In this document: in pieces, positions 1-8,680 of the stretch
Numbering within the stretch: position 1 is the stretch's first letter
How the letters are laid out: the number at the start of each line of letters is the position of its first letter
NCBI RefSeq assembly: GCF_009882985.1
Contig: NZ_WTUZ01000022.1
Coordinates: forward strand, 310,001-374,000
Length of the DNA stretch: 64,000 nucleotides
Direction: 5' to 3'
DNA from: Paenibacillus silvestris
GTDB lineage: Bacteria; Bacillota; Bacilli; Paenibacillales; NBRC-103111
The notes under the pieces: model-generated
What the model was told of the DNA's origin: nothing
Seen by the model: the letters and a program-made list of their open reading frames with translations, nothing else
The model's database searches: none
Made by a program: the position numbers and the translations under genes

Positions 1-21
1 CAGAGCACTCAGAAGGTGAAA

Positions 22-537
22 ATGATGAAAACTCGCTACGATTGGAAAAGCAGCAAACGCTGGTTTCGGTACAAATATTTACTTCTCTTACGTGCCAAAG
101 GCGGCCCTTCTAAGGTTGCACGCGGCTTTTCAATTGGTCTGGCTATAGAAATGTTCACCCTGCCTACAGCAGGATTTGCATTCGTTCTTATTTTTCCTTT
201 GGTATATTTGTTAAGAGCTAATCTGCCTGCGGCATTAATTGGGTTTGTATTCGGTAAAATCATTTATATTCCGTTCTCAATTCTCAATAAGCAGGTTGGA
301 GATTGGTTGGTACCGAAGCATGTTAAGGTTTATCTGATTCATCATTTACCGCATATCCTATCCAATATCATCAGAAGCGGTTTGGACTTGATTGTAGGTG
401 GCATGGTGGTCGGAGCCATTCTCGGTCTTATCGCTTACTTCCCTGTAGTGCTCTTTCTCAAATACCATACTAATCGTCGCAAGGAAAAACGCAGAATCCG
501 CAAGGATCAGCTCGCACCTTCTAAGCAAGAAGAATAA
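22..537 (+). CDS. DUF2062 domain membrane protein
   Basis: The protein has about 171 residues. It has a basic N-terminus, a glycine-rich hydrophobic segment beginning ARGFSIGLAIEM (the usual start of DUF2062), two or three membrane segments, a further helix near residues 120-148, and a very basic tail (RRKEKRRIRK). DUF2062 proteins are small inner-membrane proteins of unknown biochemical role. An AGAAGG ribosome site at 11-16 favours ATG 22 or ATG 25 over GTG 16. The window begins only 21 bp upstream, so promoter and neighbours on the left are not visible. A strong hairpin follows the stop, so the gene ends its transcript here. Confidence 0.75.
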   Translation: MMKTRYDWKSSKRWFRYKYLLLLRAKGGPSKVARGFSIGLAIEMFTLPTAGFAFVLIFPLVYLLRANLPAALIGFVFGKIIYIPFSILNKQVGDWLVPKHVKVYLIHHLPHILSNIIRSGLDLIVGGMVVGAILGLIAYFPVVLFLKYHTNRRKEKRRIRKDQLAPSKQEE

Positions 538-550
538 TAGCAAATAAATT

Positions 551-590
551 AACGCTTGACGAATCTTCGTCAAGCGTTGTATATTTACTT
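551..590 (+). terminator. Terminator after DUF2062 gene
   Basis: A perfect 12-bp inverted repeat (551-562 with 567-578, loop ATCT) lies 13 bp after the stop codon and is followed by an interrupted T-rich stretch. Confidence 0.75.
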
Positions 591-670
591 TAGTGATTAA
601 AAGCGTAGAAGCGAACAAGCGTTGAAGTGATTAAGTGGAACAACCCATATAAATGAGGAGCGTGTATATC

Positions 671-1714
671 ATGATCGCCATTACTTCCAACAAAACGTCT
701 GATGAGCGTATTCAAGAAATCGTCCAATTTATCGAGAAGCAAGGTGTGCAAGCTCACGTCTCCAAAGGCGAAGATCGCACAGTTATCGGGATTATCGGTC
801 AAGCAGATCCTAAATTAGCAGAACAACTGCGCCAAATGTCAGGAGTCGAACAAGTCGTGAAAATTTCGAAATCATACAAACTAGCAAGCCGTGACTTCCA
901 TCCGGCAGATACTGTTATCAATATTAAAGGCGTAGAAATTGGCGGCGAGCAGTTAGTCGTTATGGGCGGACCTTGCGCCGTAGAAACACCGGAGCAAATC
1001 GATGAAATCGCCCGTTTGGTGAAAGCGGCAGGGGGGCAAGTGTTGCGCGGCGGCGCGTTCAAGCCAAGAACAGGACCTTACAGCTTCCAAGGCGTTGGCG
1101 TAGAAGGTTTGATCATGATGGCTGAAGCGGGCAAGAAGCATGGACTTCTAACGATTACAGAAGTTATGACTCCTGAGTACGTAGATGTGTGCGCTCAGTA
1201 TGCAGATATCCTGCAAGTTGGCACGCGCAATATGCAAAACTTTGATCTGCTTCGCAAGCTTGGCACGATTCAAACACCAGTCCTGCTGAAACGCGGATTC
1301 AGCTCCACCTATGACGAATTCCTGAATGCTGCAGAATACATTCTTGCCGGCGGTAACCCGAACGTGATGCTCTGTGAGCGCGGAATCCGAACATTCGAAA
1401 CTTACACACGTAATACATTGGATTTATCTGCTATTCCAGTACTTAAACAGCTTAGCCATCTTCCTGTCATATCTGATCCAAGCCATGGTACGGGTCGCAG
1501 AGAACTTGTCGTTCCGATGACGAAAGCTTCCGTTGCTGCAGGCGCGGACGGTTTGATCATCGAAATGCATACAGATCCGGACAACTCCATGACTGGTGAC
1601 GGCGTACAATCGCTGTTCCCGGACCAATTCGCAAACTTGCTTGTTGATTTAGAGAAGCTTGCTCCATTGCTTGGCAAAAAGTTCGATACGCAGAAAGAAG
1701 CTATTCTGGCATAA
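671..1714 (+). CDS. aroF: 3-deoxy-7-phosphoheptulonate synthase (DAHP synthase)
   Basis: It catalyses the first step of the shikimate pathway, condensing phosphoenolpyruvate and erythrose-4-phosphate. The protein has 347 residues: an N-terminal ferredoxin-like regulatory domain (about 1-70) and a KDSA-type TIM barrel. Recognisable motifs are GGPCAVET, RGGAFKPRTGPYSFQG, KRGFSSTYDEF and DPSHGTGRRELV, typical of the short type I-beta enzymes of Firmicutes. I chose ATG 671 because GAGGAG at 655-660 sits 10 bp upstream and the family N-terminus starts near MIAIT; an in-frame ATG at 653 overlaps that ribosome site. The gene is monocistronic, between two strong terminators. Confidence 0.93.
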   Translation: MIAITSNKTSDERIQEIVQFIEKQGVQAHVSKGEDRTVIGIIGQADPKLAEQLRQMSGVEQVVKISKSYKLASRDFHPADTVINIKGVEIGGEQLVVMGGPCAVETPEQIDEIARLVKAAGGQVLRGGAFKPRTGPYSFQGVGVEGLIMMAEAGKKHGLLTITEVMTPEYVDVCAQYADILQVGTRNMQNFDLLRKLGTIQTPVLLKRGFSSTYDEFLNAAEYILAGGNPNVMLCERGIRTFETYTRNTLDLSAIPVLKQLSHLPVISDPSHGTGRRELVVPMTKASVAAGADGLIIEMHTDPDNSMTGDGVQSLFPDQFANLLVDLEKLAPLLGKKFDTQKEAILA

Positions 1715-1726
1715 GATTATGTTCAA

Positions 1727-1771
1727 GGAAACGAGTTTCTTCTATTAGGAAGAAACTCGTTTCCTTTTTTT
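1727..1771 (+). terminator. Rho-independent terminator of aroF
   Basis: A perfect 15-bp stem (1727-1741 with 1750-1764) is followed by seven T. It lies 12 bp after the aroF stop. Confidence 0.93.
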
Positions 1772-1797
1772 GTATATAAGAAAAGTCTGTGAAAGAG

Positions 1798-1814
1798 TGT
1801 GAGCATAGCTTACA
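1798..1814 (+). promoter_or_regulatory. GlnR/TnrA-type operator upstream of glnA
   Basis: TGTGAGCATAGCTTACA matches the GlnR/TnrA consensus TGTNA-N7-TNACA at every fixed position. It lies about 30 bp upstream of the -35 of the glnA promoter. A second, imperfect half site (TGTGA, 1848-1852) overlaps the promoter. In Bacillus, paired boxes of this kind let GlnR repress glnA when nitrogen is plentiful. The match is seen; regulation is inferred. Confidence 0.8.
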
Positions 1815-1842
1815 CATAAATAAAAAATACCTGACATAAGTA

Positions 1843-1872
1843 TTGACTGTGAAAGCTTAATCGCTATATAAT
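1843..1872 (+). promoter_or_regulatory. Sigma-A promoter of glnA
   Basis: TTGACT (1843-1848), an 18-bp spacer and TATAAT (1867-1872) give a strong promoter. The leader to the glnA start is about 70 nt, and a GGGAGGG ribosome site lies at 1937-1943. Confidence 0.85.
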
Positions 1873-1951
1873 ATGTGCAAGATAACAACAAAAAGTTGAA
1901 CATTAATCATGTAAAGTACGTTGAATGTACGGAAATGGGAGGGTTTTTTAA

Positions 1952-3376
1952 ATGTCAGTTCAAAACGTGTTGAACCTTATCAAGGAAAAAAATATTGAGT
2001 GGGTAGATTTTCGTTTCGTAGGTCTTTCCGGTAAAGCACAGCATATCTCTTTGCCAGCTACGGAAGTAGATGAAGAAACATTTGTAAACGGCGTAGCTTT
2101 TGACGGTTCGTCCATCCCAGGATTCCGTGGTATTGAACAATCCGACATGGTAATGATGCCAGATACGGAAACTGCTTATGTAGATCCTTTCACAGCTCAC
2201 CCAACATTGATCATTATGAGCAACATCCATACGCCAGAAGGCGAGCGTTACGATCGTGATCCGCGCAGTATCGCACAAAAAGCTGAAGAGTATCTTCAAA
2301 CTACAGGTGTTGGTACGACAGCATTTTTCGCACCAGAATCCGAATTCTTCATCTTTGATGATGTTCGTTTCGAAAATGGCATGAACAAGTCTTACTTCGA
2401 AGTTGACTCCGAAGAAGCAGGTTGGAACACTGGCCGTAAAGAAGAAGGCGGCAACCTTGGTTATAAAGTTCCAGTTAAAGGCGGCTACGTTCCAGTAGCT
2501 CCAATCGATTCCCAACAAGACATTCGTTCCGAAATGTGTAACAAGCTTGCTGACGCAGGTCTTCGCATCGAACGTCACCATCACGAAGTGGCAACAGCTG
2601 GTCAAGCTGAAATCAACTTCCGTTTTGACACTTTGACTAAAACAGCAGATAACCTGCTCAAATACAAGTACATCGTTGCTAACACTGCAAGAGAATATGG
2701 CAAAGTTGCTACATTCATGCCTAAGCCGCTGTTTGGCGACAATGGTAGCGGTATGCACGTTCACATGTCCATTTTCGACGGAACCGAGCCTTTGTTCTAC
2801 GAAAAAGGAGCATATGCAAACTTAAGCGAAATGGCAATCAACTACATCGGTGGTATCCTGTACCACGCACCAGCTTTGATTGCTTTGACGAACCCAAGTA
2901 CAAACTCCTTTAAACGTCTAGTTCCTGGTTACGAAGCACCGGTTAACCTTGTATTCTCCAAAGGAAACCGTTCCGCTGCAGTTCGTATTCCAATCGCGGC
3001 TGTGACACCTAAAGGCTGTCGTATCGAATTCCGTACACCAGACAGCACAGCTAACCCATACCTTGCTTTCGCAGCAATGTTGATGGCTGGACTTGACGGT
3101 ATCAAAAAGAAAATCGATCCACGTGCACTTGGATACGGTCCTTTCGATACGAACATCTATGAAATGTCCGATGCTGAGAAAGCTGAAATCCGCAGCGTTC
3201 CTGGTACATTAGACGAAGCTCTTGATGCTCTTGCAGCTGACTCCGAATTCTTGACTGAAGGCGGCGTATTCACACAAGATTTCATCGATAACTACATCGA
3301 TTTGAAACGTGGCGAAGCGAAACAAGTTGCAATCCGTATTCACCCGCACGAGTACAACCTGTACTTCGATTGCTAA
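1952..3376 (+). CDS. glnA: Glutamine synthetase, type I (beta-like)
   Basis: It makes glutamine from glutamate, ammonia and ATP. The 474-residue protein has the family motifs FDGSSI (about 50), PESEFF (about 129), the KPLFGDNGSGMHVH ATP/ammonia region (258-271), and NRSAAVRIP (339-347). Unlike the 444-residue Bacillus subtilis enzyme, it keeps the roughly 25-residue insert before VKGGYVPVAPIDS and follows the E. coli-type GSI-beta sequence throughout. Tyr403 in NIYEMSD aligns with the tyrosine that is adenylylated in enterobacteria. No glnR lies upstream, so this is a stand-alone gene, but it carries a GlnR/TnrA box. Whether adenylylation occurs is unknown. Confidence 0.95.
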   Translation: MSVQNVLNLIKEKNIEWVDFRFVGLSGKAQHISLPATEVDEETFVNGVAFDGSSIPGFRGIEQSDMVMMPDTETAYVDPFTAHPTLIIMSNIHTPEGERYDRDPRSIAQKAEEYLQTTGVGTTAFFAPESEFFIFDDVRFENGMNKSYFEVDSEEAGWNTGRKEEGGNLGYKVPVKGGYVPVAPIDSQQDIRSEMCNKLADAGLRIERHHHEVATAGQAEINFRFDTLTKTADNLLKYKYIVANTAREYGKVATFMPKPLFGDNGSGMHVHMSIFDGTEPLFYEKGAYANLSEMAINYIGGILYHAPALIALTNPSTNSFKRLVPGYEAPVNLVFSKGNRSAAVRIPIAAVTPKGCRIEFRTPDSTANPYLAFAAMLMAGLDGIKKKIDPRALGYGPFDTNIYEMSDAEKAEIRSVPGTLDEALDALAADSEFLTEGGVFTQDFIDNYIDLKRGEAKQVAIRIHPHEYNLYFDC

Positions 3377-3407
3377 TTCCTTAGCCCTTATATACGTTAC
3401 TAATATG

Positions 3408-3452
3408 AGCTGCTTCTATCATGGTTTTCCATGGTGGAGGCAGCTTTTTTAA
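3408..3452 (+). terminator. Terminator of glnA
   Basis: AGCTGC (3408-3413) pairs with GCAGCT (3440-3445), with an inner CATGG/CCATG pairing, followed by a T run. Confidence 0.85.
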
Positions 3453-3490
3453 TTGATAATAATTTCTTTTTAATAATAATTCTAAATTAA

Positions 3491-3518
3491 TGGAAATTTA
3501 TTGAAAACAAGGTATAAT
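3491..3518 (+). promoter_or_regulatory. Possible promoter of the FMN reductase gene
   Basis: A perfect TATAAT (3513-3518) is seen in a very AT-rich stretch. The -35 (TGGAAA at 3491-3496, spacer 16) is weak. Confidence 0.5.
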
Positions 3519-3570
3519 GAAAACATCATTTCATATTCATTTATTCCAACGCAGGGAAGGAAGATATTTC

Positions 3571-4122
3571 ATGAGAATCACCCTTATTGCAGGAAGCAAC
3601 CATCAGGCAGCTACAAGTACAAGGCTCACGGAGTACATTCAGCACTTGGTACAATCACATGGGCATCAAGCAACACTTATTGATCTGAACAAAACGCCGA
3701 TACCGTTCTACTCACCGGATGATGCTCATGGTGGTCATGAAGCACTTGAATTTCTGAAGCGTGCCATGCATGAAGCGGATAGCATTGTGCTCGCGACGCC
3801 CGAATATCATAGCGGAATCTCTGGTGTTCTGAAAAATGCGCTGGATCATCTCGGACAAGATCATTTCCATAATAAGGCTGTTCTTTCTGTTAGTTCATCA
3901 GGCGGCGCCGTAGCCGTTAGCTCGCTAACGCAGCTGCAAACAATTGTTCGCAATCTTCACGGTATTAACTGCCCGGAGTGGATTTCAATTGGCGGCGATC
4001 AGCGGAAAAGTTTCCAAACGGGAGTAGCTTACGCCGATATTCATCCGGATGTCGATAAACGTGTACGGCGTGTCGTAAATTCTTTCCTCGAGTTGACAAA
4101 TGCATTGCATGTTCGACAATAG
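3571..4122 (+). CDS. NADPH-dependent FMN reductase family protein
   Basis: This is a 183-residue flavodoxin-fold protein. The N-terminal ITLIAGSNHQAATSTRL is the phosphate-binding loop for FMN. The central ATPEYHSGISGVLKNALDHL is the second signature of the NADPH-dependent FMN reductase/azoreductase family. It probably reduces FMN, quinones or azo compounds in the cytoplasm, but the substrate cannot be read from sequence. Start ATG 3571 is preceded by AGGGAAGGAAG; an upstream in-frame ATG at 3517 falls at the -10 of the likely promoter and is rejected. The gene is monocistronic. Confidence 0.88.
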   Translation: MRITLIAGSNHQAATSTRLTEYIQHLVQSHGHQATLIDLNKTPIPFYSPDDAHGGHEALEFLKRAMHEADSIVLATPEYHSGISGVLKNALDHLGQDHFHNKAVLSVSSSGGAVAVSSLTQLQTIVRNLHGINCPEWISIGGDQRKSFQTGVAYADIHPDVDKRVRRVVNSFLELTNALHVRQ

Positions 4123-4164
4123 TTTGTTCGACAAGAAATGATTCTTATCGGCATTTTATTTATT

Positions 4165-4207
4165 AAGAGTAATACAAGGCGTCTCGACGCTGTGTATTGC
4201 TCTTTTT
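4165..4207 (+). terminator. Terminator of the FMN reductase gene
   Basis: AGAGTAATACA pairs with TGTATTGCTCT (one wobble) and is followed by six T. Confidence 0.87.
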
Positions 4208-4239
4208 TCATTGTTAACCGGTGGAAAAATGAAAATGTA

Positions 4240-4268
4240 TTTACAAGGTTGTTTTGATCTGCTAAACT
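4240..4268 (+). promoter_or_regulatory. Promoter of the biotin operon
   Basis: TTTACA (4240-4245), 17-bp spacer, TAAACT (4263-4268). Transcription would start near 4275, just at the edge of the BirA-like operator. Confidence 0.7.
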
Positions 4269-4280
4269 GACCACTATCTA

Positions 4281-4314
4281 TTGTTAACCTAAAACGATAG
4301 ATATAAGTTGACAA
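4281..4314 (+). promoter_or_regulatory. BirA-type biotin operator
   Basis: TTGTTAACC (4281-4289), 16 bp, AGTTGACAA (4306-4314) matches the BirA operator form TTGTNAACC-N16-GGTTNACAA with small deviations. It covers the predicted start of transcription of bioA. Bifunctional BirA would bind here when biotinyl-AMP accumulates. A further TTGTTAACC half site lies upstream at 4211-4219. Confidence 0.82.
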
Positions 4315-4339
4315 TTAAATCTGTTTAGGAGGGATTGTC

Positions 4340-5689
4340 GTGTCAAAGTCCTACGAACGGCTCGCGGCTCTAAACAAGTCGCACGTGTGGCATCCTTTTA
4401 CACAAATGAAAGACTACAATAACGAGGATCCTCTCATCATTGAGCGTGGAGAAGGCGTTAGGCTCTATGATGTCCAAGGACGTGCCTATTATGATGGATT
4501 TTCGTCCGTTTGGCTTAATGTTCATGGACATCATGTCCCGGAGCTTAACCAAGCCATCTCGAACCAACTGGAGCTGGTTGCTCATTCAACTTTGTTAGGC
4601 ATGGCGAATATCCCTTCAATTGAGTTGGCGGAGCAGTTGGTGAACATCTCACCACATGGATTAAACAAAGTGTTTTATTCAGATTCTGGTGCAACCGGCG
4701 TGGAAATCGCGATTAAAATGGCTTTCCAGTACTGGCATAACAAAGAAGGGCGCAATAAAAAGTCTTTCATCACAATGGGGCAGGCCTATCACGGAGATAC
4801 AATTGGCGCTGTAAGTGTTGGAGCGATTCCGCTTTATCATGAGGTGTTTCGTCCCATGCTGTTCCAATCGCACGTCATTCCTTACCCCTATGCCTATCGG
4901 CATGAAGGAGGGGCAGAGGGAGCCAAAGAAGCGACGATAACTGCTTTGCGAAGCTTGCTAGAGGCGCAGGCAGATGAAATTGCGGCACTTATTGTGGAGC
5001 CTATTGTCCAAGGCGCCAGCGGAATTGTCGTGATGCCGGAGGGCTGCCTGCGCGAGATGGCTGACCTTTGCCGCAAGCACGACGTACTGTTCATTGCAGA
5101 CGAGGTAGCAACTGGCTTCGGACGGACGGGTGAGATGTTCGCTTGTGATCTGGAAAACGTAACACCGGATCTGATGGTGGTTGGAAAGGGACTCACAGGC
5201 GGCTACTTGCCTGTAGCAGCGACGCTGGCGACAGATGAGATCTATAGTGCCTTTTATGCGGATTATCGCGAGCAGAAAACCTTTTTCCATGGACACTCTT
5301 ACACGGGGAATCCGCTTGGTTGTGCTGTAGCTTTGGCCAGCCTAAAGCTTTTTAAGGAGAATAACCTATTGGAGGGAGTCCGTTCTAAGGCCGTACTTAC
5401 GGCAAATAAGCTAGCTGCGCTTAAAGATAGACCGCACGTCGGTGAAATCCGGCAAAAAGGGCTGATGATCGGAATCGAGCTTGTTCGTGATAAAGGGTCA
5501 CGAGAATCGTACGAATGGGAAGAGCGGATTGGCGTACGGACGAGTCAGAAAGCGAGAGAACTTGGCATGCTGACGCGGCCGCTTGGCAATGTGATTGTCT
5601 TCATCCCGCCATTAGCGAGCACAGAGGCTGAACTGGGCGAGATGACGGACATTTTGGCGGCATCCATTATTCAGGTCACAGAAGGATGA
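4340..5689 (+). CDS. bioA: Adenosylmethionine-8-amino-7-oxononanoate transaminase
   Basis: It converts KAPA to DAPA in biotin synthesis, using S-adenosylmethionine as amino donor. The 449-residue class III aminotransferase begins with HVWHPFTQMKDY, a BioA hallmark. It has the PLP region GATGVEIAIKMAFQYW, the metal-free EPIVQGASGI, the ADEVATGFGRTG segment and the PLP-lysine motif VVGKGLTGGYLP. The start is GTG 4340 with AGGAGGG at 4327-4333. It is the first gene of a six-gene biotin operon and is controlled by the BirA-like operator. Confidence 0.96.
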   Translation: MSKSYERLAALNKSHVWHPFTQMKDYNNEDPLIIERGEGVRLYDVQGRAYYDGFSSVWLNVHGHHVPELNQAISNQLELVAHSTLLGMANIPSIELAEQLVNISPHGLNKVFYSDSGATGVEIAIKMAFQYWHNKEGRNKKSFITMGQAYHGDTIGAVSVGAIPLYHEVFRPMLFQSHVIPYPYAYRHEGGAEGAKEATITALRSLLEAQADEIAALIVEPIVQGASGIVVMPEGCLREMADLCRKHDVLFIADEVATGFGRTGEMFACDLENVTPDLMVVGKGLTGGYLPVAATLATDEIYSAFYADYREQKTFFHGHSYTGNPLGCAVALASLKLFKENNLLEGVRSKAVLTANKLAALKDRPHVGEIRQKGLMIGIELVRDKGSRESYEWEERIGVRTSQKARELGMLTRPLGNVIVFIPPLASTEAELGEMTDILAASIIQVTEG

Positions 5690-5697
5690 GGCGGGTT

Positions 5698-6462
5698 ATG
5701 AACAAAGACAGTGAAGAGCCGATCCGGGGTTTGTTCATCACAGGTACGGATACTGGAGTTGGCAAAACGATGGTAACAGCAGCGATAGCGGCGGCGCTTC
5801 GTGCGGATGGTTGCCAGGCAGGCGTATGGAAGCCCGTACAGTCAGGCGCACGCCTGGGCAGTGGAGAAACCGATGCGGAACGATTGCTGCAGCTAACAGG
5901 CATCAATGAGCGGCCAGACGCAGTAGCGCCATACACCTTTGAAGCGCCACTGGCTCCTATGCTCGCTGCTAGATATGCTGGCGTGACCTTAACGGTGCAG
6001 GGGCTGATCGCCGCGGGCACACCGCTAATTGAGCGTTACGACGCCTTGCTAATTGAAGGCGCGGGAGGCGTGGCCGTTCCGCTGAACGATGATGCCTTGA
6101 TGGCGGATCTGATCGCAGCGCTTCGAATTCCCGCACTCATTGTTGCCCGTTCCGGTTTGGGGACGATCAACCATACGCTATTAACGGCAGCTTTTCTATG
6201 CCACTACGGAATCCCTATCGTAGGTGTCATTTTAAATGATGGTGATGATACAGGAATTGCACACGATCCGAGCGTTGCTACGAACGCTGAGCTTATCGAA
6301 CAGTACAGTGGTCTTCCCGTACTCGGCCGTTTTCCTTTTTTACCCGCTGATGCTGATACAGATCTTTTGATACATACGGCTAGGAATTCCATACAACTGG
6401 CACCGATCAAACAAGCGTTAAAGTTCTGCGATAATGAACGCCAAGGAGGAGACAATGAATAA
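5698..6462 (+). CDS. bioD: ATP-dependent dethiobiotin synthetase
   Basis: It closes the ureido ring of dethiobiotin from DAPA, CO2 and ATP. The protein has about 254 residues. The P-loop variant GTDTGVGKT is at residues 16-24, and the family motifs KPVQSGA and EGAGGVAVPL follow. Two starts are possible: ATG 5686, which overlaps the bioA stop, and ATG 5698, which has GGATGAGG just upstream; I prefer 5698. The 3' end overlaps bioB by 8 bp, which suggests translational coupling. Confidence 0.93.
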   Translation: MNKDSEEPIRGLFITGTDTGVGKTMVTAAIAAALRADGCQAGVWKPVQSGARLGSGETDAERLLQLTGINERPDAVAPYTFEAPLAPMLAARYAGVTLTVQGLIAAGTPLIERYDALLIEGAGGVAVPLNDDALMADLIAALRIPALIVARSGLGTINHTLLTAAFLCHYGIPIVGVILNDGDDTGIAHDPSVATNAELIEQYSGLPVLGRFPFLPADADTDLLIHTARNSIQLAPIKQALKFCDNERQGGDNE

Positions 6463-7453
6463 CATTTCAACTTGTAAGGATTGGTCTTTGCTCGCCCAAA
6501 AAGCTTTAAATGGCGAGTGTTTGACGGAAGAGGAAGGGCTCGCGGTGCTGGAGGCAGGCAATGATGAAGTTCTGCCGCTGCTGCAAGCCGCTTTTCAAGT
6601 AAGAAAGCACTATTACGGTAAAAAAGTTAAATTGAACATGATTATTAATGCCAAAAGCGGACTTTGCCCCGAGGACTGCGGCTATTGCTCGCAATCGATT
6701 GTTTCAACGGCGCCAGTAAGTAAATATACGTTGCTGGATAAAGATACGCTGCTTGCTGGTGCTCGTGAAGCTATGGCGCGTAAAGCTGGCACGTACTGCA
6801 TCGTAGCGGCAGGAAAAGGTCCGACAGACAAGGAATTAGCGCAAGTTGTAGATGCTGTCAAAGAAATCCGTGAAACGATGCCGCTCAAAATTTGCGCTTG
6901 CCTAGGCATTCTGAAGGACGAGCAAGCACAGCGACTGGCTGAAGCAGGTGTACATCGATACAACCACAATCTCAATACGAGCAAAGCGAACTACCCGTCG
7001 ATTACAACGACCCATACATACGATCAGCGTGTTGAAACGGTGGAAAAAGTAAAAACATACGGCATGTCCCCATGCTCCGGTGTCATTATCGGAATGGGTG
7101 AAACTCATCAAGAAATTGTGGAAATGGCCTATGCGCTGCGTGAACTGGATAGCGATTCGATTCCGATTAATTTCCTGAATGCCATTCCTGGAACACCTTT
7201 GGAGCATGCAGGCCGTACTCCGGCGATGAAAGCTTTGAAAGTGCTGGCCTTATTCCGTTTCATCTGCCCATCCAAAGAAATTCGTGTAGCGGGAGGCCGT
7301 GAAGTGAATCTGCGTACGTTGCAGCCTATGTCACTGTACGCAGCGAATTCGCTTTTTGTTGGTGATTATTTAACAACAGCAGGTCAATCGATTGGCGTGG
7401 ATCACCAAATGATCGAGGATTTGGGCTTTGAGATTGAACTCAATGCTTTGTAG
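6455..7453 (+). CDS. bioB: Biotin synthase (radical SAM)
   Basis: It inserts sulfur into dethiobiotin. This is a 332-residue radical SAM enzyme with the cluster-binding cysteines C71, C75 and C78 (CPEDCGYC), the YNHNLNTS motif and PINFLNAIPGTP. ATG 6455 was chosen because AAGGAGGA at 6443-6450 lies directly upstream; an in-frame ATG at 6434 would be upstream of that site. It lies third in the operon, overlapping the bioD end. Confidence 0.96.
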   Translation: MNNISTCKDWSLLAQKALNGECLTEEEGLAVLEAGNDEVLPLLQAAFQVRKHYYGKKVKLNMIINAKSGLCPEDCGYCSQSIVSTAPVSKYTLLDKDTLLAGAREAMARKAGTYCIVAAGKGPTDKELAQVVDAVKEIRETMPLKICACLGILKDEQAQRLAEAGVHRYNHNLNTSKANYPSITTTHTYDQRVETVEKVKTYGMSPCSGVIIGMGETHQEIVEMAYALRELDSDSIPINFLNAIPGTPLEHAGRTPAMKALKVLALFRFICPSKEIRVAGGREVNLRTLQPMSLYAANSLFVGDYLTTAGQSIGVDHQMIEDLGFEIELNAL

Positions 7454-7462
7454 GGGGCCGCA

Positions 7463-8680
7463 ATGAATCCGATATCCTCTTTGAAATGGATGGAACAGGA
7501 GCTTGCTTCTCTGGATGACGCCTCATTGAAACGATCCTTACGGGGAAGTTCAGCAGTTCCATCGTCTCCAGGGCGGCTGTTCCGGGGGACAGGACCGCAG
7601 AACATGCACAACAGGCACAATTTGCTCAACCTGTCAGGCAATGACTATCTTGGACTAGCCCAGCATCCTGCGATGATCGAAGTGATGCGGGAGGTGCTGC
7701 TCAAGGAAGGTGTTGGCGCGGGGGCTTCCAGGCTGGTCACCGGCAATCGGCTGGCTTATACGGAACTCGAAGAAGGAATCTCCGAATGGCAGAGCTGTGA
7801 AGCCGCCCTTGTATTTGCCAATGGTTATATGGCGAATACAGGAGTTATCCGTGCTGTAGTCGGCAGGGATGATGTGGTGTTCAGCGATCAGCTGAATCAT
7901 GCCAGTATTGTTGATGGTATTTTGATGAGCCGAGCGGAGATGGCACGTTATCGGCATAACGATATGGAGCATTTGGGAGCGCTGCTGCATAAGCACCGCG
8001 ATCGGAAACGAAAGCTGATCGTTACCGACGCTGTCTTCTCCATGGATGGAGATCAGGCTCCCCTGAAAGAGCTCATCCTGCTCAAGCATGAGTATGGAGC
8101 AATGCTGATGGTGGACGAAGCACACAGCGGCGGCGTATATGGGAGGTGTGGCGAGGGATTATGCCATGCGCTCGGGGTTAAAGACGAGGTGGACATTCAT
8201 ATGGGAACGTTCAGCAAAGCCTTCGGCGCCTATGGAGCTTATGTGTGCGGCAGCCGCACGCTCATCGATTACCTCGTGAATAAGGCGCGCACGCTTATCT
8301 ATTCCACAGCAATGCCCCCTGCGCTGCTCGCAGGTATTGCTCAAGCATTAGTGCTGGTGCAGCAAGAGCACTGGCGGCGTGAACGGCTGCACACAGGTAT
8401 TCGTGCCTTCCGATCCTCGCTTCAAAAGTCAGGCTTCTTGCTCGGAATAGGCGACTCTCCTATCGTGCCAATCATCATCGGCGATAATGAGACTGCCTTG
8501 CGCTTCAGCGCTGCGCTGGAAGACAAAGGCATCGCAGCGGTTGCGATTAGGCCGCCGACGGTTCCAGAGGGGACAGCTCGCATCCGCTTCTCTTTATCTG
8601 CAGCACATACAGATAAAGAGCTGCGGTATGCAGCAGTAAGCATTCGCGAAGTAGGATTGCAGCTTGGCGTTTTGGGATGA
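7463..8680 (+). CDS. bioF: 8-amino-7-oxononanoate synthase
   Basis: It condenses pimeloyl-ACP with alanine to give KAPA, the first committed ring step. The protein has 405 residues. NYLGL-type LSGNDYLGLAQHP is near residue 60, GAGASRLVTGN near 86, and the PLP lysine is K252 in GTFSKAFGAYG. An AGGGGG ribosome site lies 5 bp upstream of ATG 7463. The gene starts 9 bp after the bioB stop and overlaps the next gene by 4 bp. Confidence 0.95.
   Translation: MNPISSLKWMEQELASLDDASLKRSLRGSSAVPSSPGRLFRGTGPQNMHNRHNLLNLSGNDYLGLAQHPAMIEVMREVLLKEGVGAGASRLVTGNRLAYTELEEGISEWQSCEAALVFANGYMANTGVIRAVVGRDDVVFSDQLNHASIVDGILMSRAEMARYRHNDMEHLGALLHKHRDRKRKLIVTDAVFSMDGDQAPLKELILLKHEYGAMLMVDEAHSGGVYGRCGEGLCHALGVKDEVDIHMGTFSKAFGAYGAYVCGSRTLIDYLVNKARTLIYSTAMPPALLAGIAQALVLVQQEHWRRERLHTGIRAFRSSLQKSGFLLGIGDSPIVPIIIGDNETALRFSAALEDKGIAAVAIRPPTVPEGTARIRFSLSAAHTDKELRYAAVSIREVGLQLGVLG

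Noticed and set aside
1955..2764. Long open frame (269 codons) antisense to glnA
   Set aside because: It lies wholly inside the glnA coding frame, has no ribosome site or recognisable domain, and arises from the codon bias of glnA.
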